Shown: positions 1 through 8,028, numbered from the stretch's first letter. The stretch: DNA of 21,638 bases from Bacteroidota bacterium (GCA_025356715.1 JANXRU010000014.1:1-21638); one strand, 5' to 3'. The notes: generated by a model not told the origin, from the sequence alone. Numbers and translations: made by a program.

Positions 1-1023
1 GAAAAAAACAAAAATGCAAAAGTAGTTATACTCGAGAGAGGGATTTTACCAAATGGCGCCAGTACTAAAAATGCTGGTTTTGCTTGTTTTGGAAGTGTTA
101 GCGAACTTTTATCTGATATAAAGAACAGTGATGAAAATAGGGTTTGGCAAACAGTTGAAATGCGTATTAAAGGTTTAGAATTATTAAGAAATAGATTAGG
201 CGATAAACATATTGATTACAAAGAATTTGGAGGATACGAGTTATTTGATTCAAAAAAGAGATTTGAAACTTGTGCACAATCCATTTCGTATTTTAACAAA
301 CAATTGAAATCATTTACAAATAGCAAAGAGACCTATTCTTTAGAAAATAAGAGAATTAAACGATTTAATTTCAATAAAATACAAGGTTTGATTTTAAATA
401 AAAAAGAAGGTCAAATTGATACTGGATTAATGATGCAGAATTTAATTAAACTGGCTATTGATAAAGGAATTATTATTTTAAATTCTATAGAAGTAAAATC
501 TATTAATGACATTAATTCTAAAGTAAAAATCAATACAAATATTGGCGAAATAGACTCAAAACATGTAATAGTTGCAACAAATGGATTTGGAAATGAATTA
601 TTGAATTTAGAAGATTTAAAACCAGCCAGGGCTCAAGTATTGGTAACAAAACCTATTGAAAATTTGAAATTTAAAGGAACTTTTCATTACGATGAAGGTT
701 TTTATTATTTTAGAAATATTGGTAAACGCGTGTTATTTGGTGGTGGAAGAAATTTGGATTTAAAAACTGAAACAAGCACTGATTTTACACTTAACGTAAA
801 AATTCAGTTACAATTGGAAAAATTGTTAAAGACCGTTATTCTACCAAATACGCCTTTTGAAATTGAACAACGTTGGTGTGGCATCATGGGAGTAGGAAGT
901 GATAAAAAACCTATCATTAAAAAAATAAGTCCAAATGTGGTTTGCTCCGTAAGAATGGGAGGGATGGGTGTTGCCATTGGCTCACTAGTTGGCAAAATAG
1001 CTGTAGAAGAACTTTTAAAATAA
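1..1023 (+). CDS. FAD-dependent oxidoreductase, DAO family (5' end outside window)
   Basis: The frame is open from the first base, so the true start lies upstream; the internal ATG at 160 is not the start. The visible 340 residues begin just after the missing GxGxxG dinucleotide-binding motif. ILERG near residues 10-14, followed by PNGASTKNAGF and CFGS, is the conserved FAD-contacting segment of DAO (D-amino-acid oxidase/glycine oxidase-like) flavoproteins. A central VIVATNGF strand-turn is the second Rossmann piece. The C-terminal RWCGIMGVGSD and MGGMGVAIGSLVGK match the region that closes over FAD. Such enzymes oxidise an amine or amino acid to the imine, but the substrate cannot be read here. 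No signal peptide is visible in the part seen. The gene runs convergently toward the T9SS protein at 1182, with a hairpin between them. The family assignment is firm; the exact reaction is not. Confidence 0.85.
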   Translation, partial: EKNKNAKVVILERGILPNGASTKNAGFACFGSVSELLSDIKNSDENRVWQTVEMRIKGLELLRNRLGDKHIDYKEFGGYELFDSKKRFETCAQSISYFNKQLKSFTNSKETYSLENKRIKRFNFNKIQGLILNKKEGQIDTGLMMQNLIKLAIDKGIIILNSIEVKSINDINSKVKINTNIGEIDSKHVIVATNGFGNELLNLEDLKPARAQVLVTKPIENLKFKGTFHYDEGFYYFRNIGKRVLFGGGRNLDLKTETSTDFTLNVKIQLQLEKLLKTVILPNTPFEIEQRWCGIMGVGSDKKPIIKKISPNVVCSVRMGGMGVAIGSLVGKIAVEELLK

Positions 1024-1109
1024 GTGATTATTATAGATAGAAGTTCGTTAATCATAAATTATCAATTTAACATAATGTTAATTATAGATAAAGTAAAGTT
1101 TCGTCTCAA

Positions 1110-1151
1110 TGAACTTGATTCAGTGCCTCAACAGATACTGAATCAAGTTCA
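1110..1151. terminator. Perfect 15-bp inverted repeat between convergent genes
   Basis: Arms 1110-1124 and 1137-1151 are exact reverse complements (TGAACTTGATTCAGT and its complement) around a 12-nt loop. The hairpin sits between the stop codons of two genes that face each other, so it could end transcripts from both sides. Neither flank has a long T tract; the plus side only reaches TTTT about ten bases later. This makes it an atypical intrinsic terminator, or a 3'-end stabilising hairpin. Confidence 0.55.
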
Positions 1152-1181
1152 GTAAACCATTTTCATATATTTGAGTGAACT

Positions 1182-3215
1182 CTACCTAATAAGGTTTAAA
1201 TGACCTTTTAGTTGTATATATTCTCCGCGAGCATTTTTATACTCTATAATATACACATACACTTCATCTGTTGTATCAGTTCCTTTCCAACCTTCAGTAT
1301 CATTAGTGGTTTCGAATACTTTAGTTCCCCAACGATCAAACACCATTACTTTGTAATCTGTTTTTTCTACATACTGTGCTATAGGCAACCAAGTATCGTT
1401 TATCCCTTTTGGAGAAAAGGCATTGGGAACAAATACATGAACTTCAACGTAAGCTTCGGCTAAATTTGACCTTGCAGAATCTTTAAACCCATAAACATTT
1501 CCAGTACCTTCCATTGCTTGAACATAATACGTAAACTTACCTTCGTCTTTCACAAAATCTTCTACATTATCTACATACGATCTAATGCCATAAAACACAT
1601 TAGCAATAGGTGTTGGAGCAAACACGCCGTTAACTGCACGGTAAATGTTATATGAATTTACATTACCTGACCACATAGAATAATCGTCCCAAGTAAGAGT
1701 ATTATAAAAAATATTTTGGTTATCGTTACTCACATGTAATACAATGGTTTTGGAAGAGTCACTATAAACACCAGGGTTTCCACAGCTATCAATTAATTGG
1801 ATTTTATAATAGTAATTTTTGTCAGTTGGTTTTACCTCCTTATCTATATATTTAATAGAGGTGGCAGCAACTGACGGCTGATAGGCTAATTGAGCATAAG
1901 TAGTGCCATTATCAATTGATTTAAATAAAATAGCTCCTTTATAAGCCTTTGTATTATCAATGGTATATGTAATTTCTACTTGGTGACTAGGATTAACACT
2001 AACAGATTTGATATAGACGTAAGCTGGGCCCGATGGAGCTTTAGCTAAAAGACATTTTTGGTTAGAACTTGCCGTAATGGTTTGATTGGCATTTTTAACT
2101 CTTATAAAATAACAATACGTATTACCAGTAGCTAAATTAGGATGCGAAAATGAGGTGCTATTGGACGTGCCAATGACATTAAAAACACCTCCATTTACTG
2201 AACAATAAATATCATAAGATAACACACCTAATGGTAAGTTTCCGTAAGCAGACCACGATAGATTGGCTGTTCGAGAGCAAAGATCATATATGGTGGTTAA
2301 TGACATAGATGTTTGACCTTGACCAAGAATGGTAATATTTTTGCAACTATCGATGGCTGCGATACAAAACGTTTCGGGAACAGATGCGGCATTTGAATTT
2401 GTATAGGTATAACTTGTATTATTTCCCCCGTTTACGGTATCAATTGCTGTCCAAATGCCGGCTATAAATTTATAAATAACGTATCGTGTAGCACCAGAAG
2501 TTGCTGACGATTGCCAGCCTAAAGTTGCTAAACCACCTGTATTAACAGATACTGAATCTAAAAAAGGTAATAAAGGCGCTTGTCCATCATGAAAAAGCCC
2601 CCCATTAATATTGGATTGAGAGTTACAACCTTGCGCATCGGAGGTTTGAATTTTGTAATTATAAACAATACTACATTTAGAAATTGTATCCTTATAATTA
2701 AAGCCTGCTCCAGTATAAAGGGTTGTCCAAACGGTTGGTGGATTTTCTCGGCTTACAGTGTAGGTTGTTGATGCACTTGGTAATAAAGGCGTTTGAGTTG
2801 AATTCCAACTTAAGGTATTAATACCACTTGGTGGCGCCGTCAAATTCATAAATACAGACTGCAAAGTATTAGAATGAGCGGATGCCGAAGTACCTCCATT
2901 GCTTTTGGTAACAAGATAATAGTATTGAGATTGAATACTACCGTTGGCACCAACATGAGTATAGGTATTTTGAGTATAGGTATTTACCGTTCCCACCAAG
3001 GAGTATGGCCCTATGGCGCTGGCCGTAGTAGAATAATAAATTTCGTAACTAGTAAATAAACTAGATGGGTCGGCAGGAATTACCCAAGTAAGTACTATGT
3101 TATTAATAACACTAACAGAAGCACAGCGCAATGATGGTGGGCCAACCTGAGCGGAAACACGCAACATTCCAATAATAGAAAATGCGATTAAAATATATGA
3201 AATTCTTTTACTCAA
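1182..3215 (-). CDS. Secreted fibronectin-III-like protein with T9SS type B (gliding motility-associated) C-terminal domain
   Basis: A 677-residue protein. Residues 1-23 form a signal peptide (hydrophobic stretch ending VSAQ). Residues about 25-590 are beta-rich modules with fibronectin type III character: repeated 'xYxIYxSxNGG' strands, Tyr-rich ends, and scattered paired cysteines. Residues about 592-677 are a clear T9SS type B sorting domain: VPNAFSPKGINDTW, then VMVFDRWGTKVFET, GW.G, VYVYIIEYKN and the terminal LNLIR. It is therefore exported by Sec, then carried across the outer membrane by T9SS and held on or released from the surface. Its ligand is unknown. The start codon is TTG at 3215: an in-frame TAA lies seven codons upstream and the next in-frame ATG (residue 17) would destroy the signal peptide. 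No PorP/SprF gene is adjacent, unlike the adhesins at the right end. Confidence 0.85.
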   Translation of the reverse strand: MSKRISYILIAFSIIGMLRVSAQVGPPSLRCASVSVINNIVLTWVIPADPSSLFTSYEIYYSTTASAIGPYSLVGTVNTYTQNTYTHVGANGSIQSQYYYLVTKSNGGTSASAHSNTLQSVFMNLTAPPSGINTLSWNSTQTPLLPSASTTYTVSRENPPTVWTTLYTGAGFNYKDTISKCSIVYNYKIQTSDAQGCNSQSNINGGLFHDGQAPLLPFLDSVSVNTGGLATLGWQSSATSGATRYVIYKFIAGIWTAIDTVNGGNNTSYTYTNSNAASVPETFCIAAIDSCKNITILGQGQTSMSLTTIYDLCSRTANLSWSAYGNLPLGVLSYDIYCSVNGGVFNVIGTSNSTSFSHPNLATGNTYCYFIRVKNANQTITASSNQKCLLAKAPSGPAYVYIKSVSVNPSHQVEITYTIDNTKAYKGAILFKSIDNGTTYAQLAYQPSVAATSIKYIDKEVKPTDKNYYYKIQLIDSCGNPGVYSDSSKTIVLHVSNDNQNIFYNTLTWDDYSMWSGNVNSYNIYRAVNGVFAPTPIANVFYGIRSYVDNVEDFVKDEGKFTYYVQAMEGTGNVYGFKDSARSNLAEAYVEVHVFVPNAFSPKGINDTWLPIAQYVEKTDYKVMVFDRWGTKVFETTNDTEGWKGTDTTDEVYVYIIEYKNARGEYIQLKGHLNLIR

Positions 3216-3575
3216 AAAAAATGCTAATTAATTGTGACTGAACTACAAAGAAACGAAAATAAGTACCATTTAGTATGTGAAAAATGATAAAATTATTAAA
3301 GTGTATGTATTAATGAGTGAACTTGATTTTGGATTTTAATTTATTGAAGATTATATAATGAGAACGCCAATAAGGGGAAAAAATTAACATTTTTCACCTT
3401 TGCAGTACCGAGTTGAAAGACTTCAGTAACTGGGTCAACCATTTTAGTAGTAAGTTGAAACGCAGGTTCGATTAAATACTCCACCACTAATATTTCACAT
3501 TAATCCTCTAATAATTAACAATTTACTCCTACATTTGCGAGGCAAGCACAAACAGGCAATATACACACATATCAC
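3216..3575. other. 360-bp non-coding gap between divergent genes
   Basis: No open frame of useful length is present on either strand. The left half (to about 3390) is very AT-rich. At 3395-3402 CACCTTTG, continued as CA, is one base from the Bacteroidota -7 element TAnnTTTG. It is followed by a less AT-rich stretch ending at 3465-3485 in GGTTCGAT...CTCCACCA, which resembles a tRNA 3' end but does not fold as one. A second, exact -7 match lies at 3530-3537 ahead of ftsY. On the minus strand I see only a one-mismatch -7 (TTTCTTTG at 3246-3253) for the TTG-initiated gene. Confidence 0.5.
3530..3537 (+). promoter_or_regulatory. Candidate -7 promoter element for ftsY
   Basis: TACATTTG matches the Bacteroidota -7 consensus TAnnTTTG exactly and lies 38 bp before the ftsY ATG. 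No TTG is present at the expected distance upstream, so only half of the promoter signature is seen. Confidence 0.35.
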
Positions 3576-4532
3576 ATGGGATTTTTTAGTAAATTATTTA
3601 ATAAAGAAACAAAGGAAAGTCTTGATACCAGCTTATCTAAAACCAAAGAAAGTTTTTTTGGTAAGCTAGCAAAAGCAATTGTAGGTAAAACAACCGTTGA
3701 TGCTGATGTTTTAGATAATTTAGAAGAAGTATTAATTACGGGTGATGTGGGCGTGAACACGACCTTAAAAATTATTAAACGTATTGAGGCTCGCGTGGCA
3801 GCCAACAAATATGTTAGTACTTCCGAATTAAATAATCTTTTAAAAGAAGAAGTTACCGCTTTATTAACCGAAAACAATACCACCGATTCTGTGGAATTTG
3901 AGGTTCCAAAAGATAAACGACCATACGTGATTATGGTAGTTGGTGTTAATGGTGTAGGTAAAACAACCACTATTGGTAAGCTTTCTCATCAATTTAAAAA
4001 AGCAGGCTATAGTGTGGTTCTTGGTGCAGCAGATACATTTAGAGCGGCTGCGGTGGAGCAATTAACTATTTGGAGCCAACGTGTTGGTGTAGAAATTGTA
4101 TCGCAAGGTATGGGAGCAGATCCTGCAAGTGTGGCCTTTGATACATTAAGTAGCGCAAAAGCAAAAAATGCAGATATTGTTATTATTGATACAGCGGGTC
4201 GTTTGCATAATAAGGTTAATTTAATGAATGAGCTTACTAAAATAAAAAATGTGATGAAAAAGGTTATTCCTGATGCGCCACATGATGTATTGCTAGTGTT
4301 AGATGCCAGTACTGGACAAAATGCCATTGAGCAATGCCGTCAGTTTACAGCAGCAACTGATGTAACAGCGTTGGCATTAACCAAATTAGATGGCACGGCT
4401 AAAGGTGGTGTTGTTATTGGGATTTCAGATGAATTTAAAATTCCTGTAAAATACATTGGCGTTGGCGAAAAAATGGATGATTTACAAGTGTTTAATCGTA
4501 CGGAATTTGTAGATAGTTTGTTTAAGGGATAA
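3576..4532 (+). CDS. ftsY: Signal recognition particle receptor FtsY (SRP GTPase)
   Basis: A 318-residue SRP-type GTPase that docks the SRP-ribosome-nascent chain complex at the inner membrane and, with Ffh, hands it to SecYEG. All signature motifs are present. The four-helix N domain covers about 20-100. G1 is GVNGVGKTT at 123-131, the DTFRAAA insertion-box motif is at 153-159, DTAGR is at 205-209, TKLDG (guanine specificity) is at 269-273 and GVGEKMDDL (closing loop) is at 295-303. The length is that of FtsY proteins with a minimal N-terminal region; the lysine/phenylalanine-rich start MGFFSKLFNK can act as the amphipathic membrane-targeting helix. FtsY is preferred over Ffh because there is no C-terminal methionine-rich M domain. 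It leads a plus-strand cluster, with a 42-bp gap to the next gene. Confidence 0.97.
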   Translation: MGFFSKLFNKETKESLDTSLSKTKESFFGKLAKAIVGKTTVDADVLDNLEEVLITGDVGVNTTLKIIKRIEARVAANKYVSTSELNNLLKEEVTALLTENNTTDSVEFEVPKDKRPYVIMVVGVNGVGKTTTIGKLSHQFKKAGYSVVLGAADTFRAAAVEQLTIWSQRVGVEIVSQGMGADPASVAFDTLSSAKAKNADIVIIDTAGRLHNKVNLMNELTKIKNVMKKVIPDAPHDVLLVLDASTGQNAIEQCRQFTAATDVTALALTKLDGTAKGGVVIGISDEFKIPVKYIGVGEKMDDLQVFNRTEFVDSLFKG

Positions 4533-4574
4533 AAGTGACAACGACTATAATTATTAAAAATATAACATTATAAC

Positions 4575-4976
4575 ATGAATTTTCCGCAACGCTTTCGTTT
4601 TTTTTTAATTGGATTTATTCCTGGTTGCATCATACTATTTTTTATTGTTCGTAAAAATGGCTGTACCAGCCCTAACGAATTAAAAATGTTAGAACTTCAA
4701 TACCAAACTTTACAATTAGGAAAAAAAGCCGCTTGCAAACTCAACTGTTTAAAGCTCACAGAAGCTGGTTTTAAAGCCAAATTACGCGACTTTGAAGTGG
4801 ATTATGATTTAAGTGATGTGCATAAAAAACCTTATGGATTGTTTTATCTGAAAAGTTTAAATAACAAAGAACTTCGTTATGAAATGTTAGTAGAAGATAA
4901 GGATACGATAACATATATTAATGATATTAAATTATTAAGTACTCAGGCTAATTGCCATTGCGATACTATTAAATAA
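4575..4976 (+). CDS. Small membrane-anchored protein, possibly DUF4258-like
   Basis: A 133-residue protein. Residues about 8-25 (FFLIGFIPGCIILFFIV) form a single N-terminal transmembrane segment or uncleaved anchor, preceded by Arg residues and followed by RKNGC. The remainder is a small soluble domain. Cysteines sit at 54 and 57 (CKLNC), and CHC at 127-129 ends the chain. The arrangement (Cys, then 'LTEAGFKAKL', a loop, and strands RYEMLV and ITYINDIKL) reminds me of DUF4258 proteins attached to similar N-terminal anchors in Bacteroidota, but the match is by eye. It sits 42 bp after ftsY and 7 bp before the acetyltransferase gene, so it is probably cotranscribed with the latter. The function is unknown. 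Confidence 0.75.
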   Translation: MNFPQRFRFFLIGFIPGCIILFFIVRKNGCTSPNELKMLELQYQTLQLGKKAACKLNCLKLTEAGFKAKLRDFEVDYDLSDVHKKPYGLFYLKSLNNKELRYEMLVEDKDTITYINDIKLLSTQANCHCDTIK

Positions 4977-4983
4977 CTATATC

Positions 4984-5538
4984 ATGGAACTTAAAACGGA
5001 TTTATCTAAATTTAATAACGATTGGTATAAAAAAGGAGGTACTGCATTTAAGCGTTTAGCTTGGTACACAACCAATGCTATCTTTTTGAACTCGCCTTTC
5101 CCAAACAGTAATTTTAAGGTTTTTTTATTACGTTTATTTGGCGCTAAAATTGGCAAAGGTGTTTTTATTAAACCTTTTGTTAATATAAAATACCCTTGGA
5201 ATTTAACTGTAGGAAATCATGTTTGGATAGGTGAACGCGTATGGATAGATAATTTAGGTACTGTTACTTTAAAAGATAATTCATGCATTTCACAAGGAGC
5301 TATGTTGTTATGCGGAAACCACCATTACAAAAAAGTAGCATTTGATTTAATTGTTGGTGATATTACTTTAGAAGAAGGCGCTTGGATTGGTGCTATGTGC
5401 GTGGTTTGCCCAGGAGTAAACGTTGGTTCACATGTTGTATTAACCGTTAATAGTGTAGCCACTGCCAATTTATTACCTTGGTGTATTTATCAAGGAAATC
5501 CTGCGGTAAAAATAAAAGATAGGGTTATAAAAGGGTAA
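4984..5538 (+). CDS. WcaF-like left-handed beta-helix acetyltransferase
   Basis: A 184-residue hexapeptide-repeat O-acetyltransferase resembling the colanic-acid acetyltransferase WcaF. Such enzymes transfer acetyl from acetyl-CoA to a sugar hydroxyl during exopolysaccharide or O-antigen synthesis in the cytoplasm. Residues about 50-165 hold the [LIV]-G-x-x-x-x coils (IGKGVFIKPFVNI, VGNHVWIGERVWI, LEEGAWIGAMCVVCPGV, VGSHVVLTVNSVAT). GNHHY at 111-115 contains the catalytic His; family members usually read GNHDY or similar. GNPAVKIKDR near the end is the family's C-terminal signature. The N-terminal FNNDWYKKGG and W-rich region are typical of the WcaF group rather than of serine or UDP-GlcNAc acyltransferases. 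No other polysaccharide gene is in view, so the substrate is open. Confidence 0.85.
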   Translation: MELKTDLSKFNNDWYKKGGTAFKRLAWYTTNAIFLNSPFPNSNFKVFLLRLFGAKIGKGVFIKPFVNIKYPWNLTVGNHVWIGERVWIDNLGTVTLKDNSCISQGAMLLCGNHHYKKVAFDLIVGDITLEEGAWIGAMCVVCPGVNVGSHVVLTVNSVATANLLPWCIYQGNPAVKIKDRVIKG

Positions 5539-5547
5539 ATAGAATTA

Positions 5548-5696
5548 TTGGTTCTTCGACAAAAACGGTGGAATTCCTTTTTTTATTTACTTTCTTTTTT
5601 TCTTAACGAAAAAAGAAACAAAAAAGTCAAGAACGAATACCATATTTTAATATTAGTTTATAAAACTCAATTCCACTAAAAATGTCGAAGAACCAA
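5548..5696. repeat. 149-bp imperfect inverted-repeat element with nested hairpin
   Basis: Outer arms: TTGGTTCTTCGACA (5548-5561) is perfectly complementary to 5683-5696. Inner arms: GTGGAATT (5568-5575) pairs with 5669-5676. The two arm pairs are separated on each side by exactly six unmatched bases, so the folded form is a 14-bp stem, a 6x6 internal loop and an 8-bp stem. The 93-bp interior carries its own hairpin (5591-5602 against 5608-5618, one bulged base, loop TTAAC). It fills nearly all of the gap between two convergent genes. No coding potential is seen. It could be a MITE-like or REP-like repeat, or a large bidirectional transcription end. Confidence 0.7.
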
Positions 5697-5700
5697 ATTA

Positions 5701-7740
5701 TTATTTACTAATAATTAAAAACTCTGTTCTTCTGTTTTTTGCTTTGCCATCCTCCGTTGTATTTTCAGCAATTGGTTTTTTAGATCCATAACCTTTAGCA
5801 GAAATACGCTTACCATCAATCTTTTTTTCTTCTAAATACGCTTTTACGGTAAATGCTCTATTAGCCGATAAGGCTTCGTTTGCTGCCGCAGCACCTACAT
5901 TATCTGTGTGTCCTTGTACTTCAATTTTAATGGTTGGATTTTCTTTTAAATACTCCGCAAAAGCATCTAATACCACATTTGATTCTGGTTTTAAATCGGC
6001 TGAATTTGTGGCATAATACAAATTATTTAATACAAAGGAACTCCCCTCCTCTGCCGAACTCATTTCCATTTGTATAGGTTTAGGTTCACTTTTAAAAGTA
6101 AGATCTTTAACTGAAACAATTTTTGATGAAAAAGCAAAATCATTTTTCTTTACAGTAACCAGTAAATCATCTTTCTTTTTAATATTTACAGCTACCATAA
6201 AAGTACCAGCAAACGAATCAACGACTGCAAATGTTTTTTCTTTTGTAATTGTATTAGTTACTTCCACTATTCCACCGGCCACTTTACCACCGTTACTATT
6301 TTTCACATCACCTTTTAAAAAGGCAGTTTCGTTTGGACGAGCCTCTTTATATAAATCAAAAGAAAATAAATCATATTTACCTATTCCCTTGCCTTGCATT
6401 TTACCTTCATTGTATGAAAAGAAGTAACCTGTTTTACTATCAGTACTTACAAAAAATCCCGAATCATCTACTTCGGTATTAATTGGATAGCCCATGTTTT
6501 CAGGATCCATCCATTCCTTTTTATCATTTTTTCTGATATAGTAAATGTCATAACCGCCAAATCCTATATGGCCATTACTACTAAAATATAAGGTTTCATC
6601 ATCAGAGTGAATAAAGGGCGTTTTTTCATCACCTGATGTATTTATTTTTGGACCAGCATTTTTTGGTACACACCAAGTTCCGGTTTGAGGATCTCTTAGT
6701 GTGTAATAAATATCGATACCTCCGTATCCTCCAGGTCTATCACTTGCAAAGAAAAGCGTATTTCCATCAGCACTAATTGAAGGTTGAGAATCCCAATAAA
6801 TAGCATGATTGACATTAGGACTTATTTTTTTAATAGGTTTCCATTCATCATCTACATTTTCACTTACATAAATATCACAGTTAGGTTGATTACCACCTTC
6901 TTGTTTCATCATCGCAAAATATAATTTTTTGTTATCAATAGTAATCGTACATCCCCCTTGATTATCGCCAGACTCATTAAAAGGCCAAGGCATAGGTTCT
7001 CCATTATTAAATAACCCTGTTTTATCACGTTCCGAAACCATAAAAACTTCTACTTCTCTATCAGAAGCATATACTTGATTTTTGCTTTGCACAGGCATTT
7101 TGCGAGTATAAAAACACAATTTATCATCAGGCGAAATAAATGCTAAATACTCATCTTTAGGAGTCGAAATTCCTTGCACAACCTTGGGTTCAAAAGCAAC
7201 AATTTTCTTTTTAATTTCGCCTTCTTTTTTCACATACTTAATCATTTCTTTCGCCTGATAAATTTCTCCTTCATAATCTTTAGAGAATTTTTTATCATCA
7301 TCATCTTTAAATTTTATAAATTTTTCAAGGTATTTAATCGCCGAGTCATTTTTTGACTCTTCGTAATAATTAAACCCAATATAATAGTAGGGCTCTGAAT
7401 GTATTTGAGGGCAAGCGCCTATTGCTTTATAATAATAGGGAACTGCGGGCTTAAAGGATTTATTTTCTAATTTACAATGAACTACAATTTCATTTCCCAT
7501 TGTAAAATTTGCCTCAGCAAAATCAGGCTCCATAGAAATACATTTGCTCAAAAATCCTAAGCGCTCTGGCTTAGTGTATTTCTTTTTATCAATACCTTTA
7601 GCATACAACTTAAGAGCTTCCTTGTTATCAATTTCATTACAAAATTCTTTTTTAGGTTTTTCATCTTCGTCTTGAGCGAAAGATGAAAACGACATATTTA
7701 AAAGTACAATAACAAATAATGGTTTAATCATAGAATTCAT
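5701..7740 (-). CDS. PorE-like OmpA-family protein (TPR - PD40 propeller - CRD - OmpA)
   Basis: A 679-residue periplasmic/outer-membrane-associated protein. The signal peptide covers residues 1-23 (ending SSFAQ, no lipobox). Residues about 40-175 are TPR-like helices. Residues about 190-465 form a PD40/WD40-like beta-propeller with repeated 'ASDRPGGYGGIDIY' (332-345) and 'SSNGHIGFGGYDIYY' blades. Residues about 474-550 look like a carboxypeptidase-regulatory-like domain. The OmpA C-terminal domain spans about 568-679: HTDNVG 611-616 with peptidoglycan-binding Asp613, the NRAF helix with Arg628, and NRR 669-671. This domain order matches PorE, which tethers T9SS to peptidoglycan in Porphyromonas. 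An alternative start at residue 4 (7731) gives an equally good signal peptide. It stands apart from any porP gene, so its link to T9SS is inferred from architecture alone. Confidence 0.88.
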   Translation of the reverse strand: MNSMIKPLFVIVLLNMSFSSFAQDEDEKPKKEFCNEIDNKEALKLYAKGIDKKKYTKPERLGFLSKCISMEPDFAEANFTMGNEIVVHCKLENKSFKPAVPYYYKAIGACPQIHSEPYYYIGFNYYEESKNDSAIKYLEKFIKFKDDDDKKFSKDYEGEIYQAKEMIKYVKKEGEIKKKIVAFEPKVVQGISTPKDEYLAFISPDDKLCFYTRKMPVQSKNQVYASDREVEVFMVSERDKTGLFNNGEPMPWPFNESGDNQGGCTITIDNKKLYFAMMKQEGGNQPNCDIYVSENVDDEWKPIKKISPNVNHAIYWDSQPSISADGNTLFFASDRPGGYGGIDIYYTLRDPQTGTWCVPKNAGPKINTSGDEKTPFIHSDDETLYFSSNGHIGFGGYDIYYIRKNDKKEWMDPENMGYPINTEVDDSGFFVSTDSKTGYFFSYNEGKMQGKGIGKYDLFSFDLYKEARPNETAFLKGDVKNSNGGKVAGGIVEVTNTITKEKTFAVVDSFAGTFMVAVNIKKKDDLLVTVKKNDFAFSSKIVSVKDLTFKSEPKPIQMEMSSAEEGSSFVLNNLYYATNSADLKPESNVVLDAFAEYLKENPTIKIEVQGHTDNVGAAAANEALSANRAFTVKAYLEEKKIDGKRISAKGYGSKKPIAENTTEDGKAKNRRTEFLIISK

Positions 7741-7764
7741 ATGGTTTAATTATTGTTTTTTATT

Positions 7765-7778
7765 CCGATTGTTATCGG
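7765..7778. repeat. Short palindrome CCGAT-N4-ATCGG in ompA-like leader
   Basis: CCGAT (7765-7769) and ATCGG (7774-7778) flank a TGTT loop, 24 bp ahead of the ompA-like start codon. The sequence resembles a GC-rich palindrome (CCCGAT...ATCGGG) that I remember as common between genes in some Bacteroidota; that is memory, not a search. Confidence 0.35.
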
Positions 7779-7789
7779 GAGTCATATAT

Positions 7790-7840
7790 TTTAATCATGT
7801 TATCTTAATTCGTTTTTGTAATGGCGGCAACACGACCATT
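7790..7840 (-). promoter_or_regulatory. Leader element A upstream of the ompA-like gene
   Basis: A ~50-bp block that aligns end to end with element B ahead of the chitinase gene. Arms TCATGTT (7795-7801) and AACACGA (7829-7835) are separated by 27 nt. Read as minus-strand RNA, the single arm mismatch becomes a G-U pair. It lies 50-100 nt before the start codon at 7740. Confidence 0.5.
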
Positions 7841-7975
7841 GTATAATACAAAAAGTAGAATTAGTTACAACATTGGTGTTGATTAAAATTAAGTTAAAAT
7901 GATTGATTTAAGAATAGGTATTTGAAAGTTTGTTTACCAAAGATTGTTAATATAAAAAGTGAATTACCTTTAAAT

Positions 7976-8013
7976 AAAAAATCCTTCATTAAAGATTTAA
8001 TGAAGGATTTTTT
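7976..8013 (-). terminator. Strong intrinsic terminator after ndk
   Basis: Arms 7976-7993 and 7996-8013 are perfect 18-nt reverse complements. The effective stem is ATCCTTCAT/ATGAAGGAT extended by A/T pairs, and it is followed by T runs on both strands. It lies 15 bp past the ndk stop codon, in the expected place to end the ndk transcript before the ompA-like gene. The symmetry allows it to work in both directions. Confidence 0.88.
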
Positions 8014-8028
8014 TAAATTATAATAAAT

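Noticed and set aside
804..1055. Minus-strand 83-codon frame over the end of the oxidoreductase gene
   Set aside because: It is antisense to a conserved flavoprotein segment and has no recognisable domain.
3318..3328. TGAACTTGATT repeated from the hairpin arm at 1110-1124
   Set aside because: Eleven shared bases in an AT-rich genome with no complementary arm here; likely chance.
3408..3485. tRNA gene suggested by GGTTCGAT followed by CTCCACCA
   Set aside because: The bases around GTTCGAT do not form a T stem, no 5' acceptor strand complementary to the ACTCC end exists upstream, and no anticodon arm is apparent. Kept only as an unexplained segment.
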